A DNA stretch of 64,000 bases from XN24 sp047921455 (GCA_047921455.1 JBLRWC010000001.1:54724-118723), one strand, 5' to 3'; shown: positions 34,069 through 43,034, counted from the first letter of the stretch. Notes: generated by a model not told the origin, from the letters alone. Numbers and translations are program-made.

Positions 34069-35319
34069 GTGCAGACCGCAGCAGTCACCTACGAGGTCGC
34101 GCTCGAGCCGGACGAGGAAATACTCGGCGAGTTCGAAGCCTGGCTCGAGCACCACATGGACGACATGCTGGCGCTGCCCGGCTTTACCGGCGCCAGCGTG
34201 CACCAGGCCGAGGACCCGGACACCGGCGCGCAGCTGCGCATCGTGCGTTATGAACTGGCGGATCGCGCTGCGCTGGAGCGTTACTTCGAGGAATTCGCGC
34301 CGCGCATGCGTGCGGAGGGCCTGGCGAAGTTCGGCGGCCGCTTTCGCGCCAGCCGGCGGATCGTCCTGGAAGGCCGCGACGCGGCGTTGACCGACGCCCG
34401 CCCCTGTCCGAACTGCAACGAGCTGCTCTGGGGCCAGTACTGCGCCAGCTGCGGCCAGCGCGCCCGGGTGCGCATGATCACCTTCTGGGAGTTGCTCAAG
34501 GATGCTGGCGACCTGCTCGCCTCGCTGGATTCACGCATCTGGCGGACCCTGGGCCTGTTGCTGTTTAGGCCCGGGCGACTGACCCTCGACTACCTGCAAG
34601 GCAAGCGCGCGGGATACGCCGCCCATGCAGGTCAGCGGCATGCGCTTCGACGAGGCATGCNNNNNNNNNNNNNNNNNNNNNNNNNNNNNNNNNNNNNNNN
34701 NNNNNNNNNNNNNNNNNNNNNNNNNNNNNNNNNNNNNNNNNNNNNNNNNNNNNNNNNNNNCGCGCGGGATACGCCGCCCATGCAGGTCAGCGGCATGCGC
34801 TTCGACGAGGCATGCAACGTGGACTATTCAGGCACCCCGGAATGGCTCGCCAGGCTGGTGCCGGCGGAACGGGCTGTCGAGATTTGCGAGCGGATCACGC
34901 TGGACCGCGGGCGCTCATTTGCCCGCGCGCTGCTGGCCAATATTCCGGCAATGATGTTCCTGTTTCTGCCCCTGATGGCACTGGTCATGAAACTGGCCTA
35001 CCCGCTGTCGGGCCGCTACTACGCCGAGCACCTGCTGTTTCTCGTCCACTACCACTCGTTCTTCTTCCTGCTGAATATCGGCCTGATCCTGTTACGATGG
35101 GGCGCGGAACTGGTGGCGCCCGGGCGGCTGCCGCTGGGGATGATCACGGCGGTGGTGCTGGCCTATATTCCCGCGTACTTGTTCAAGGCGCTGCGGTTGG
35201 TCTACGGGCAGGGCTTCTGGGCGACAGCATTCAAATACATACTACTCGGGCTGGCCTACTTGATTGCGCTGCTGGCCACCTTCCTCGGCGTGCTGCTTTA
35301 CACAGCCGTCACCCTGTAA
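34069..35319 (+). CDS. DUF4286-DUF3667 fusion membrane protein, interrupted by an assembly gap
   Basis: GTG 34069 starts an ABM-like/DUF4286 domain (residues 1-105; TYEVALEPDEEILGEFEAWLEHHMDDMLALPGF). A zinc ribbon, CPNCNELLWGQYCASCGQ, and the DUF3667 region (LASLDSRIWRTLGLLLFRPGRLTLDYLQGKRA) follow. After the gap the DUF3667 C-half resumes (GTPEWLARLVPAERAVEICERITLDRGRSFARALLANIPAMMFLFLPLMALVMKL) with four membrane helices. In the family a membrane helix and loop normally follow GKRA-like residues; these are missing here and probably fall in the gap. Residues around the N run are unreliable. The function is unknown. Confidence 0.7.
   Translation: MQTAAVTYEVALEPDEEILGEFEAWLEHHMDDMLALPGFTGASVHQAEDPDTGAQLRIVRYELADRAALERYFEEFAPRMRAEGLAKFGGRFRASRRIVLEGRDAALTDARPCPNCNELLWGQYCASCGQRARVRMITFWELLKDAGDLLASLDSRIWRTLGLLLFRPGRLTLDYLQGKRAGYAAHAGQRHALRRGMXXXXXXXXXXXXXXXXXXXXXXXXXXXXXXXXXXARDTPPMQVSGMRFDEACNVDYSGTPEWLARLVPAERAVEICERITLDRGRSFARALLANIPAMMFLFLPLMALVMKLAYPLSGRYYAEHLLFLVHYHSFFFLLNIGLILLRWGAELVAPGRLPLGMITAVVLAYIPAYLFKALRLVYGQGFWATAFKYILLGLAYLIALLATFLGVLLYTAVTL
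34606..34815. repeat. Scaffold gap (100 N) with identical 55-bp flanks
   Basis: The N run spans 34661-34760. The 55 bases before it (34606-34660) are identical to the 55 bases after it (34761-34815). A 55-base overlap is a common k-mer size of short-read assemblers, so the flanks may be one graph vertex. Collapsing them would change the reading frame relative to the downstream half of the gene, so the true sequence is not simply the merged flank. Confidence 0.9.
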
Positions 35320-35332
35320 AAGATACCAAGGT

Positions 35333-37072
35333 ATGTACGCAAGCTTTTTCGGACTCAACGAGAAACCCTTCTCCATCACGCCGGACCCCAGGTACCTGTA
35401 CCTGAGCCGTCGTCATGCGGAAGCGCTTGCCCACCTGCTGTACGGCATCACCGAGAGCGGCGGTTTTATCCAGCTGACCGGCGAGGTCGGCACGGGCAAG
35501 ACGACCGTGGTCCGCAGCCTGCTGGAGCAATTGCCCGAGCATGCCGAGGTCGCGCTGGTGCTGAACCCGCGGCTGTCGACACAAGAGTTCCTGCTGACCA
35601 TTTGCGACGAGCTGCATGTCGAGGTGCCGGACCGGACCAGCCAGAAATCCGTCATTGACGCGCTCAACGAGCACTTGCTCAAGGCGCATGCCGCCGGACG
35701 ACGGGTGGTGCTGATCGTCGACGAAGCGCAGAACCTCTCCACCGAGGTACTGGAGCAGATCCGTCTGCTCACCAACCTCGAGACCGCCAAGCAGAAGCTG
35801 CTGCAGATCATCCTCATCGGCCAGCCTGAATTGCGCGAGGTCCTCGCCCGCAGCGACCTGCGCCAACTCGCGCAGCGGATTACCGGGCGCTACCACCTCG
35901 AGCCGCTCGAGCTGGATGAGCTGCAAGCCTATGTGCGACACCGGATGGAGGTGGCCGGCAGCCGTGCGGAGATTTTTACGCCCGGCGCCCTGCGGGCGTT
36001 GCACAAGACTTCCGCCGGCGTGCCGCGCCTGGTCAACGTGATCGCCGATCGCGCCTTGCTCGGTGCGTGGTCGCAGGAAGAGCCAACGGTCTCGGCCCGC
36101 ATGACCAGGAAGGCCTCGCGGGAAGTCTTTGGCGGGCGCATCAAGCGACAGGCGCTGCGTACCCCCGGCCTGACAGCCGTCCTGCTCGGCCTCATGGGGG
36201 TCGGCATCGCGATCGCCGCCGGCGTCGTCACGACGATGACCCTGCAGGGTCGCACCAGCGCCCCACCGGTGGTGGCGCCGATGTCACCCGTGGCACCCAT
36301 TTCGCGCGTCGCGCCCAGGCCCGAGACCATCCCGTCCGAGCCCGAACCGGCGCCCGCACCGGACGCCGCGCCCGCGGTTGCACCCGCGGTTGAGCCACCG
36401 GCTGATCGGCTGGCTGATCCCCGGACAGAGCCCGCCCCCGCCACGCTCGAGCGGCTCGACGCCCGGCTGGCGCGCGGCGACCTTACCACCGGCACCGACG
36501 CTGCCTTCACCGCGCTGTTCCAGCGCTGGCAAATCGATTATCGCCCGGCGGCAGGGCCCGCTTGCGACCAGGCCGAAGCACAGGGGTTGCGCTGCCTGCT
36601 GCAGCGCGGCACCTGGGGCGAACTGGCCGCGTTGGACCGTCCCGCGATCATCGTGCTTACGGATGCCGACGGGCGGGATCACCAGCTGGTGCTCGTCCGG
36701 GTCACGAGTGATGCCGTCGAACTGCTGGCCGGCGAGCAACTCGTCACCGTTCCGCTGGGAGAACTGTTCACGCTCTGGTTTGGTGAATATCTGCTGTTAT
36801 GGCAACCGGAGGTGGGTGACGGCCGCTTGTTGTCGCGCAATATGTCCGGACCGGATGTGCTGTGGCTGCGCCAATCGCTGGGCGAGATACGCGGCGCGCC
36901 GGTGTTGCCGACCAATTCGCGGGTCTACGATGCGGCGCTGGAGAACGCCGTCCGCGAATTCCAGCGCGCCAGCCGTATCGCCATCGACGGCATCGCGGGC
37001 GCGATGACGCTGATTTCGGTCAACAATGCCCTCGGGCTTGGCGGCCGGCCGCAACTGCGGGAGGACAACTGA
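35333..37072 (+). CDS. gspA: GspA/ExeA-type AAA ATPase with peptidoglycan-binding domain
   Basis: 579 residues, starting MYASFFGLNEKPFSITPDPRYLYLSRRHAEALAHLLYG, the ExeA signature. It has Walker A GEVGTGKTT (about 49-57), Walker B VVLIVDEAQ, and one membrane helix (TAVLLGLMGVGIAIAAGVVTTM). A periplasmic Pro/Ala-rich linker, a C39-peptidase-like domain without clear catalytic residues, and a C-terminal peptidoglycan-binding domain (LLSRNMSGPDVLWLRQSL to IDGIAGAMTLISVNNALG) complete it. With GspB it helps the type II secretion secretin pass and assemble across peptidoglycan. No other gsp genes lie here. Confidence 0.9.
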   Translation: MYASFFGLNEKPFSITPDPRYLYLSRRHAEALAHLLYGITESGGFIQLTGEVGTGKTTVVRSLLEQLPEHAEVALVLNPRLSTQEFLLTICDELHVEVPDRTSQKSVIDALNEHLLKAHAAGRRVVLIVDEAQNLSTEVLEQIRLLTNLETAKQKLLQIILIGQPELREVLARSDLRQLAQRITGRYHLEPLELDELQAYVRHRMEVAGSRAEIFTPGALRALHKTSAGVPRLVNVIADRALLGAWSQEEPTVSARMTRKASREVFGGRIKRQALRTPGLTAVLLGLMGVGIAIAAGVVTTMTLQGRTSAPPVVAPMSPVAPISRVAPRPETIPSEPEPAPAPDAAPAVAPAVEPPADRLADPRTEPAPATLERLDARLARGDLTTGTDAAFTALFQRWQIDYRPAAGPACDQAEAQGLRCLLQRGTWGELAALDRPAIIVLTDADGRDHQLVLVRVTSDAVELLAGEQLVTVPLGELFTLWFGEYLLLWQPEVGDGRLLSRNMSGPDVLWLRQSLGEIRGAPVLPTNSRVYDAALENAVREFQRASRIAIDGIAGAMTLISVNNALGLGGRPQLREDN

Positions 37073-37073
37073 A

Positions 37074-37856
37074 ATGTCACTCATCCTCGACGCCCTGCGC
37101 AAGTCCGAACACCAGCGCCAGCGCCAGGCGGGTCCCGGCCTCGCAGTGGTACCGGAGCATACGGTCACCCGGCGGCCGTCGACCTGGTTGTTATTGCTCG
37201 GTGGCCTGTTGTTGCTCAATATCATCGTGCTCGGTGCCCTGTTGCTGACGGGTCGCCAGCCGCCGGCGGCGGCGGTCACTGCCCCGCCGGCGATGGTTTC
37301 GCCGGCGACGGTTTCGCCGGCGCCCCCAGCAGCCACGCCCCCAGCAGACACGCCGCCCGCGGCCGCGCCACCGCGTGCCGACTCCGCGCCCGCGCGCACC
37401 AGCCCGGCGCCGGTCACGCTGCCGACCCGGGCGCGCCGCGATGACGTTCGCCCCTTGACCACGGAGGTGGCCCCGGCGAGCGCTCCCGCACGGGCTGCCG
37501 AAACCAACACCGGCCGGCCGGCGACGCCGCCCGCGACGACCACGCCGCGCTCCGCCGAGACGACGACCGGCGAGCTGCCGGCCGGACCGTCGCCCGGCGC
37601 GACCCAGCAAGCCACGGCGGATGCCCGCCTGCCTCGTTTCACCGACCTGGTGGTGCGCGGCGAGCTGAACGTGCCGCACATGCGCGTCGATATTCATGTC
37701 TTCAGCGCCGTGCCGGCAGACCGGTTTGTCTTCATCAACATGCGTAAGTACATCGAGGGACAGGCGACCCAGGAGGGCCCCCAGGTCGAGCGCATCACGC
37801 GCGACGGCGTCGTGATGGATTACCAGGGCCAGCGGTTCTTCCTGTCGCGAGACTGA
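37074..37856 (+). CDS. gspB: GspB-type general secretion pathway protein
   Basis: 260 residues, starting MSLILDALRKSEHQRQRQAGPGLAVVPEH, the GspB/ExeB/PulB N-terminal motif. One membrane helix (STWLLLLGGLLLLNIIVLGALLLTG) is followed by about 120 residues of Pro/Ala/Thr-rich linker and a globular C-domain (FTDLVVRGELNVPHMRVDIHVFSAVPADRFVFINMRKYIEGQ). It starts 2 bp after gspA and should form the GspAB complex with it in the inner membrane. Confidence 0.9.
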   Translation: MSLILDALRKSEHQRQRQAGPGLAVVPEHTVTRRPSTWLLLLGGLLLLNIIVLGALLLTGRQPPAAAVTAPPAMVSPATVSPAPPAATPPADTPPAAAPPRADSAPARTSPAPVTLPTRARRDDVRPLTTEVAPASAPARAAETNTGRPATPPATTTPRSAETTTGELPAGPSPGATQQATADARLPRFTDLVVRGELNVPHMRVDIHVFSAVPADRFVFINMRKYIEGQATQEGPQVERITRDGVVMDYQGQRFFLSRD

Positions 37857-37860
37857 ACGC

Positions 37861-39711
37861 TTGGCCAGCACGGCGCCGAGAATCGCTTATCTCGACGGAC
37901 CACGCTTGTCCCGGGCGCTGCTCGCCGGAATCGCGCGGGTGGCAGCCGATGCCGAGCACCTCAACCGCATCAACGTGTTCCCGGTACCGGACGGCGACAC
38001 CGGCACCAATCTGGCCGTCATGCTGGGCACGGTTCGCAACGAATTGCTGCGCCACCGCGAACCGTATGCCGGCAAGTTACTGGAACGCGTCGCTGATGCA
38101 GCGCTGGACGGAGCGCGCGGCAATTCCGGCGCCATTCTCGCGCAGTTTTTTCACGGCGTCTGCGACGCCTGCCTGGACCAGCGCCAGCTGACCGCCGCGC
38201 AATTTGTCAATGCCGTGGAGCGGGGCTCCAGCTATGCACAGGAGGCGCTCAGCGAGCCCCGGGACGGCACCATCCTGACAGTCATCCGGGATTTTGGCGC
38301 GGAGATCGCGCTGCGACTGGTCGAGGACGGGCAGGATTTTGCCACCCTGATGGAACACGGCCTGCGCCGGGCGCAACGGTCGCTCGCTGCCACCACGTCG
38401 CAACTCGAGGCCTTGCGCCGGGCCGGGGTGGTCGATGCGGGCGCAAGGGGTTTTGTCGACCTGCTGCAAGGCATCACCGATTTCGTGCAGCATGGTTCGC
38501 TGCGGGCCGGCCCGGACACCGGCGGCGCCGCGGCCATGGAACTCGCGCTGGCCGACGCCTGCTTCGACACTGGCGGCGACACTGGCGGCGACACTGGCAG
38601 CGTCACTGGCGGGCATCGCTGGTGCACGGAATGCCTGGTTCGCGGCGCTCCGCTGGACCGGCGCCGCTTGCGCGAGGCGCTCGCCGGGCTCGGCAGCAGC
38701 CTGGTCATCGCCGGCGGCAAGACACGCGCGCGCATCCACATTCATGTCGATGATCCCGCAGCGGTGTTTCGCATCGCCGCCGGGTTCGGCACAGTGGAGG
38801 GCCGCAAGGCCGACGACATGCATTCGCAACAAAGTGCGACGCGGGTGGCCGCCCGCGCCGTCGCCGTGGTCACGGACAGCGCGGCCGACCTGCCCGAGGC
38901 GCTGCTCACCTCGCTGGAAATTCACACTGTGCCGGCGCGCATCCACTTCGGCGCGCGCAGTTATCTCGACAAGGTCAGCCTGGATCCCGCCGAGTTCTAT
39001 CGGCTCATGGCCGACAGCCCGGTGCATCCGACCACCTCGCAGCCACCGCCCGGGGACTTCCGCCGCCTGTACCAGATTCTCGGCAGTCACCACGGCGGCA
39101 TCGTCTCGATCCACGTGACCGGCTGGGGCAGCGGCACTTTCCAGGCCGCCGCGTCCGCGGCGGAACGCGCCGACACCCGGGTCCCGGTGCGCGCGATCGA
39201 CTCCCGCAATGCGTCCATCGGCCAGGGCCTGGTGGTGCTGCGCGCCGCGGAACTCGCCGCCGCGGGGCGCAGCGTGGACGAGATCACGCAGGCCCTGGAA
39301 CAGTGCATCGCCGGCACCCGCAGCTATGCCTTGCTCGGCAGCCTCGAGCATGCCGTGCGCGGCGGCCGGGTGGCACCATCCAAGCGCCTGCTGGCACGCT
39401 GGCTGAGGCTCGAACCGATTCTCGCCACCTTCCCGGACGGCCGGCTCGGCACGGCCGGCGTATTGCTGGGGCGACACCACCGGATAGGACGGTTTGCCCG
39501 CTGGATAGCCCGCCGGGCGGAGGCTCGCCGCGCCTGGCGGCTCGCCGTCGGCCATGCCAATGCGCCGGCCGCGGCTGCCGAACTGCGCGCGGCGCTGCAA
39601 GCCCATCTGCCCGGGGTCGACATCGCCTTCGTCACGGATGTCGGCACGGCACTCGGCGTGCATGGTGGTCCGGGCACGCTGGTGGTGTCGTTACAGGCGG
39701 ACCCAGGCTGA
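37861..39711 (+). CDS. DAK2-DegV fusion protein (fatty-acid kinase-like)
   Basis: 616 residues from TTG 37861, 4 bp after gspB. The N-terminal DAK2 domain shows the metal/ATP-binding INVFPVPDGDTGTNLAVML and DGARGNSGAILAQFFHG. The C-terminal DegV domain starts VAVVTDSAADLPEALLTSLEIHTVPARIHFG and binds fatty acids in known members. In Gram-positives FakA (DAK2) and FakB (DegV) together phosphorylate fatty acids; here both are one chain. The DAK2 part contains a 12-bp tandem repeat encoding DTGG units (38566-38613). A function in fatty-acid phosphorylation or sensing is inference. Confidence 0.85.
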   Translation: MASTAPRIAYLDGPRLSRALLAGIARVAADAEHLNRINVFPVPDGDTGTNLAVMLGTVRNELLRHREPYAGKLLERVADAALDGARGNSGAILAQFFHGVCDACLDQRQLTAAQFVNAVERGSSYAQEALSEPRDGTILTVIRDFGAEIALRLVEDGQDFATLMEHGLRRAQRSLAATTSQLEALRRAGVVDAGARGFVDLLQGITDFVQHGSLRAGPDTGGAAAMELALADACFDTGGDTGGDTGSVTGGHRWCTECLVRGAPLDRRRLREALAGLGSSLVIAGGKTRARIHIHVDDPAAVFRIAAGFGTVEGRKADDMHSQQSATRVAARAVAVVTDSAADLPEALLTSLEIHTVPARIHFGARSYLDKVSLDPAEFYRLMADSPVHPTTSQPPPGDFRRLYQILGSHHGGIVSIHVTGWGSGTFQAAASAAERADTRVPVRAIDSRNASIGQGLVVLRAAELAAAGRSVDEITQALEQCIAGTRSYALLGSLEHAVRGGRVAPSKRLLARWLRLEPILATFPDGRLGTAGVLLGRHHRIGRFARWIARRAEARRAWRLAVGHANAPAAAAELRAALQAHLPGVDIAFVTDVGTALGVHGGPGTLVVSLQADPG

Positions 39712-39770
39712 AACCGCGCCAATGGCGGCCTGGCGGCCTGGCGGCTGGCAGGCTGGCGGCCGGACCCGTG

Positions 39771-40484
39771 TCAGGCGTGGCTTTTTTCCACCAGCGACGG
39801 ATCCTCGTTGAAAGGACTGTTGACGCGGCGGCTGACGGGCCAGGCTTCCAGCGCATCTGCGGCGGCCGGCACCAGCAGAGCCTGCAACGCATCCGGCGAC
39901 GTGTCACTGTTGAGCCAGGCGTCACGCGCTTCGGCGTCCAGCACCACCGGCATACGGTCGTGCAGCGGACGCATGAATTCATTGGCGTGCGTCGTGATAA
40001 TCGCGCAGCTGGCGAGCGGCGCGCCGCCGTCGGGTGGATTCCATAACTCCCACAGGCCGGCCAGCGCCAGCGGCTCGCCGCCGACGCCATGGATATACCA
40101 GGGCTGCTTGCCGGAGTCGGTTTTTTGCCACTCGAAAAAGCCGTCCGCCGGTACCAGGCAGCGCCGCTTGCTGAAAGCCGCACGGAAGGCCGGCTTTTGG
40201 GCGACGGTTTCACCGCGCGCATTGATCATGCGGTTGCCGATGGACGGATCCTTGGCCCAGAACGGCACCAGCCCCCAGCGGGCCAGCGCCAGCTCGCGCG
40301 CCCGCGCATGCCCGGCCGCCGCGCCGGCCGCCTCGTCGAGGAACGCCGACACCCGCACGATGGGGACTTCCTGGGTGGGCGCGATGTTATAGCGCGGCGC
40401 CAGCTCGCGCGCATGCACTTCGGTCACGCCGAACAGCCGCGTCACGGCGTCGATGGGCGTGAAAAAAGCGTAGCGGCCGCACAT
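39771..40484 (-). CDS. SRAP-domain (YedK/HMCES-type) protein
   Basis: 237 residues. It starts MCGRYAFF, with Cys2 exposed after Met removal. Key residues follow: MINARGE (Asn), ADGFFEW (catalytic Glu) and PLHDRMP (His). SRAP proteins form a thiazolidine crosslink between Cys2 and an abasic site in single-stranded DNA, protecting replication forks. The gene begins 1 bp after the ABC-2 permease stop on the same strand and may be expressed from that transporter's promoter. The GGCCTGGC-like tandem repeat beyond its stop (39725-39761) is noncoding. Confidence 0.92.
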   Translation of the reverse strand: MCGRYAFFTPIDAVTRLFGVTEVHARELAPRYNIAPTQEVPIVRVSAFLDEAAGAAAGHARARELALARWGLVPFWAKDPSIGNRMINARGETVAQKPAFRAAFSKRRCLVPADGFFEWQKTDSGKQPWYIHGVGGEPLALAGLWELWNPPDGGAPLASCAIITTHANEFMRPLHDRMPVVLDAEARDAWLNSDTSPDALQALLVPAAADALEAWPVSRRVNSPFNEDPSLVEKSHA

Positions 40485-40485
40485 G

Positions 40486-41265
40486 TTACTCGCGGATGCC
40501 GATGCCCTTGTTCAACAGGTACAGCGAAAAGCCGTACAACAGCGCGATGGCCACGAAGATAATGCCATAGGCGGTACCGATGGGAATGTCGGACGTGCCG
40601 AGCACACCGTAGCGGAAGGCATTCACCATGTAGAGGATCGGGTTGGCGCGCGAGACCTGTTGCCAGAACTCGGGCAGCAGCGAGATCGAGTAGAACACCC
40701 CGCCGAGGTAAGTCAGCGGCGTCAGGATGAAGGTCGGCACGATGCTGATATCGTCGAACTTTTTCGCAAACACCGCGTTGATGAAGCCGCCCAGCGAGAA
40801 CACGATGGCGGTCAGGATGACGGTGGACAGCACAATCAGCGGGTGTTGCATCTCGAGCCGGGTAAAAAAGAGCGCGACGATGGTCACGACGCCTCCCACC
40901 ATCAGGCCGCGAATCACGCCGCCGGCCACGTGGCCGATCAGGATCAGGTAATTCGGCATCGGCGAGACCAGCATTTCCTCGATGTGGCGACCGAATTTCG
41001 CGCCGAAGAAACTGCTCACCACGTTGCCGTAGGAGTTGGTGATCACAGAGAGCATGATCAGCCCCGGCGCTATGAACTGGATGTAACCGTAACCGTCCAT
41101 CGGCCCGATACGGCTGCCGATCAGGCTGCCGAACACGATGAAATAAAGCGTCATGGTGATGGCCGGCGGCAGGATCGTCTGGATCCAGATCCGCACGATG
41201 CGGTTGTACTCCTTGATGACCAGTGTCGCGAGCGCATGCCATTGGCTGCGTAGATCCATAGCCAT
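40486..41265 (-). CDS. ABC-2 type transporter permease
   Basis: 259 residues with six hydrophobic segments, starting MAMDLRSQWHALATLVIKEYNRIVRIWIQTILPPAITMTLYFIVFG, the ABC-2 pattern. It has FGAKFGRHIEEMLVSPMPNYLILIGHVAGGVIRGL, and TPLTYLGGVFYSISLLPEFWQQVSRANPILYMVNAFRYGVLG, closely matching the YadH/NodJ-like permeases. Together with the ATPase gene 5 bp upstream it makes an exporter, probably of lipid-linked or hydrophobic substrates; E. coli YadGH is the nearest recognisable plan. Confidence 0.87.
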   Translation of the reverse strand: MAMDLRSQWHALATLVIKEYNRIVRIWIQTILPPAITMTLYFIVFGSLIGSRIGPMDGYGYIQFIAPGLIMLSVITNSYGNVVSSFFGAKFGRHIEEMLVSPMPNYLILIGHVAGGVIRGLMVGGVVTIVALFFTRLEMQHPLIVLSTVILTAIVFSLGGFINAVFAKKFDDISIVPTFILTPLTYLGGVFYSISLLPEFWQQVSRANPILYMVNAFRYGVLGTSDIPIGTAYGIIFVAIALLYGFSLYLLNKGIGIRE

Positions 41266-41270
41266 GTTCC

Positions 41271-42200
41271 TCAGGCAGCCCGGCCGTCAGTCTTCTGGTC
41301 GACCAGCCGAATAAACAGTTCCTCGAGCCGATTTGCCTTGTTACGCATCGAGGCCACCCGCACACCGGCGACACTCAGCGCCCGGAAGAGCTCGTTGATA
41401 CCCTGCCGGCTGGCCACGTCCACCTCGAGCGTAACCGGATCCAGCTGCCGCACCGTATAGCCTTCGAGCGCCGGCGTGACGTCGATCTCATCCTCCAGCG
41501 TCAGCACGAAGGTCTCCACCTGCAGCTTGCGGAGCACCCGGCTCATGCGGTCATTCTCGATGATCCGCCCCTGGTCGATGATGGCGACGTTACGACAGAG
41601 GTTCTCGGCTTCCTCGAGGTAGTGCGTCGTCAGGATGATGGTGACGCCCTCGGCATTCACCTTGCGCAGGTAAGCCCACATCGAGCGCCTGATCTCTATG
41701 TCCACGCCGGCCGTTGGTTCATCCAGGATCAGCAGGCGCGGCTCGTGCACCAGCGCCCGGGCGATCATCAGCCGGCGTTTCATGCCACCGGACAACGAGC
41801 GGGCAATATCATGGCGCCGGTCCCAGAGCTGCAGCTCGCGCAGGTATTTTTCGGCGCGCTGCAGCGCCACCCGGCGCGGCAAGCCGTAATAGCCGCCCTG
41901 CGTGGCGACGATGCTCTCGACCTTCTCGAACTGGTTCAGGTTCAGTTCCTGCGGCACCAGGCCGATGCAGCCCTTGGCGGCCGAAAAATCACGATCGATG
42001 TCGTGGCCAAACACGGTCGCCGTACCGCCGGTCTTGGTGACCAGCGAGGTGACGATGCCGATGGTGGTGCTTTTGCCCGCGCCGTTCGGCCCGAGCAGGG
42101 CGAAAAAATCGCCCTCCTCGACGCACAGGTCAATGCCCTTGAGGGCCTGCACGCCGTTTGGATAGGTTTTGCTGAGTTGCTTGAGTTCTAGGGCCTTCAT
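41271..42200 (-). CDS. ABC transporter ATPase (YadG-like)
   Basis: 309 residues, starting MKALELKQLSKTYPNGVQALKGIDLCVEEGDFFALLGPNGAGKSTTIG. Walker A is GPNGAGKST, the signature is SGGMKRRLMIARALVHEPRLLILDEPTAGVDIE, and the switch histidine is in LTTHYLEEAENL. The drug-exporter-like C-terminal domain (about 220-309) is present. It is co-transcribed with the permease 5 bp downstream. The 103 bp between its start and the preceding gene likely hold its promoter. Confidence 0.9.
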   Translation of the reverse strand: MKALELKQLSKTYPNGVQALKGIDLCVEEGDFFALLGPNGAGKSTTIGIVTSLVTKTGGTATVFGHDIDRDFSAAKGCIGLVPQELNLNQFEKVESIVATQGGYYGLPRRVALQRAEKYLRELQLWDRRHDIARSLSGGMKRRLMIARALVHEPRLLILDEPTAGVDIEIRRSMWAYLRKVNAEGVTIILTTHYLEEAENLCRNVAIIDQGRIIENDRMSRVLRKLQVETFVLTLEDEIDVTPALEGYTVRQLDPVTLEVDVASRQGINELFRALSVAGVRVASMRNKANRLEELFIRLVDQKTDGRAA

Positions 42201-42303
42201 GGGTCTGCCTGGCCGGCCGGGACGCCGCGCGGAAAGCGCGACCTGGAGGCCCGACGGAGTTCGCTATTCTAGCAATCTTCTCGACCTGGGTCGGTTCCGG
42301 CCC

Positions 42304-42909
42304 TCAGCGGCGGAAAGCTCGCCGTGGTGCGGTGGGAGCTTCGAGTCCGAGGCAGCGCCGGATGGTCCACTGCTTGCCGACCGCCGCCAGCACTACCAGC
42401 TGGCGGCGGTCGTTATGCTCGGCCGCGCCGAGCAACTGCTGCCAGAAATGTTCCCTCGTTGCGAGCCGGCCGCGCAGGCGCGGCGCCGCCAGCGCGCCCA
42501 CCACGCCCAGCAAGCCGATTTCGAGCTCGGCCAGCCGCAGGCGGGTTTCCGCCGGCATGCCGATCCAGGCGGAGACGCTCTGCGGCGCCACGCGCACAAA
42601 ACCGCGTAGCGCGGTCAGCGCCATGACGGTGAAGCGTTCCACCAGGGGCTCATGGCAGACATAGCCCGACGCGAGATCACGCACACCCGGCGACAACAGG
42701 CGCGCCCACCCGGTGTCATCTTCGAAGCCAAAACAAAACAACGCGAAGGGCATCGCAGCCAATTGTTGCCGCGCGCCGCGCTCACTGCCGCGCAGCCTGG
42801 CGAGCACATCCGCGGGCAAGCCCGCATCCGCTCCCCCGGTCACCAGCTCGAGAAATCCTTCGTTTAATTCCGCCAGGTCGCGGCCCAGCCGTGCCGTTTC
42901 AGTCGTCAT
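42304..42909 (-). CDS. Hypothetical protein, divergent from the FlhC-like gene
   Basis: 201 residues, starting MTTETARLGRDLAELNEGFLELV, with GGGGGAG as ribosome binding site 5 bp before the ATG. It is mostly alpha-helical and Ala/Leu/Arg-rich (e.g. LPADVLARLRGSERGARQQLAAMPFALFCFGFEDD and RLRLAELEIGLLGVVGALAAPRLRGRLATREHFWQQLLGAAEHNDRRQ). No signal peptide, membrane helix or known motif is seen. It shares a 182-bp intergenic region with AT-rich palindromes with an FlhC-like regulator, so it is a candidate target of that regulator. Confidence 0.7.
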   Translation of the reverse strand: MTTETARLGRDLAELNEGFLELVTGGADAGLPADVLARLRGSERGARQQLAAMPFALFCFGFEDDTGWARLLSPGVRDLASGYVCHEPLVERFTVMALTALRGFVRVAPQSVSAWIGMPAETRLRLAELEIGLLGVVGALAAPRLRGRLATREHFWQQLLGAAEHNDRRQLVVLAAVGKQWTIRRCLGLEAPTAPRRAFRR

Positions 42910-43005
42910 GATTACTCCCCCTTGGGATCAGGACGGTATGGCTTGCCGGGCAAAAAGTCGCGGGGGAATAACCGCGCGCTCCTGCGGGAAATTAACTCCG
43001 ATCTG

Positions 43006-43034
43006 CCATATATGGTATATTTAGCCCAAATATA
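43006..43034. promoter_or_regulatory. AT-rich palindromes between the FlhC-like gene and its neighbour
   Basis: A perfect 10-bp palindrome CCATATATGG (43006-43015) abuts an inverted repeat TATATTT and AAATATA around AGCCC (43016-43034). The stretch is much richer in A/T than the surroundings and lies midway between two divergent starts. It may hold the promoters and a regulator site for one or both genes; there is no direct evidence of which protein binds. Confidence 0.45.

Noticed and set aside
32677..34203. 508-residue minus-strand frame over fadE
   Set aside because: It is the antisense shadow of FadE, with no recognisable motif.
34606..34815. 55-bp direct repeat as a mobile-element target duplication
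   Set aside because: It flanks an artificial run of N exactly and matches a common assembler k-mer length, so an assembly cause is far more likely.
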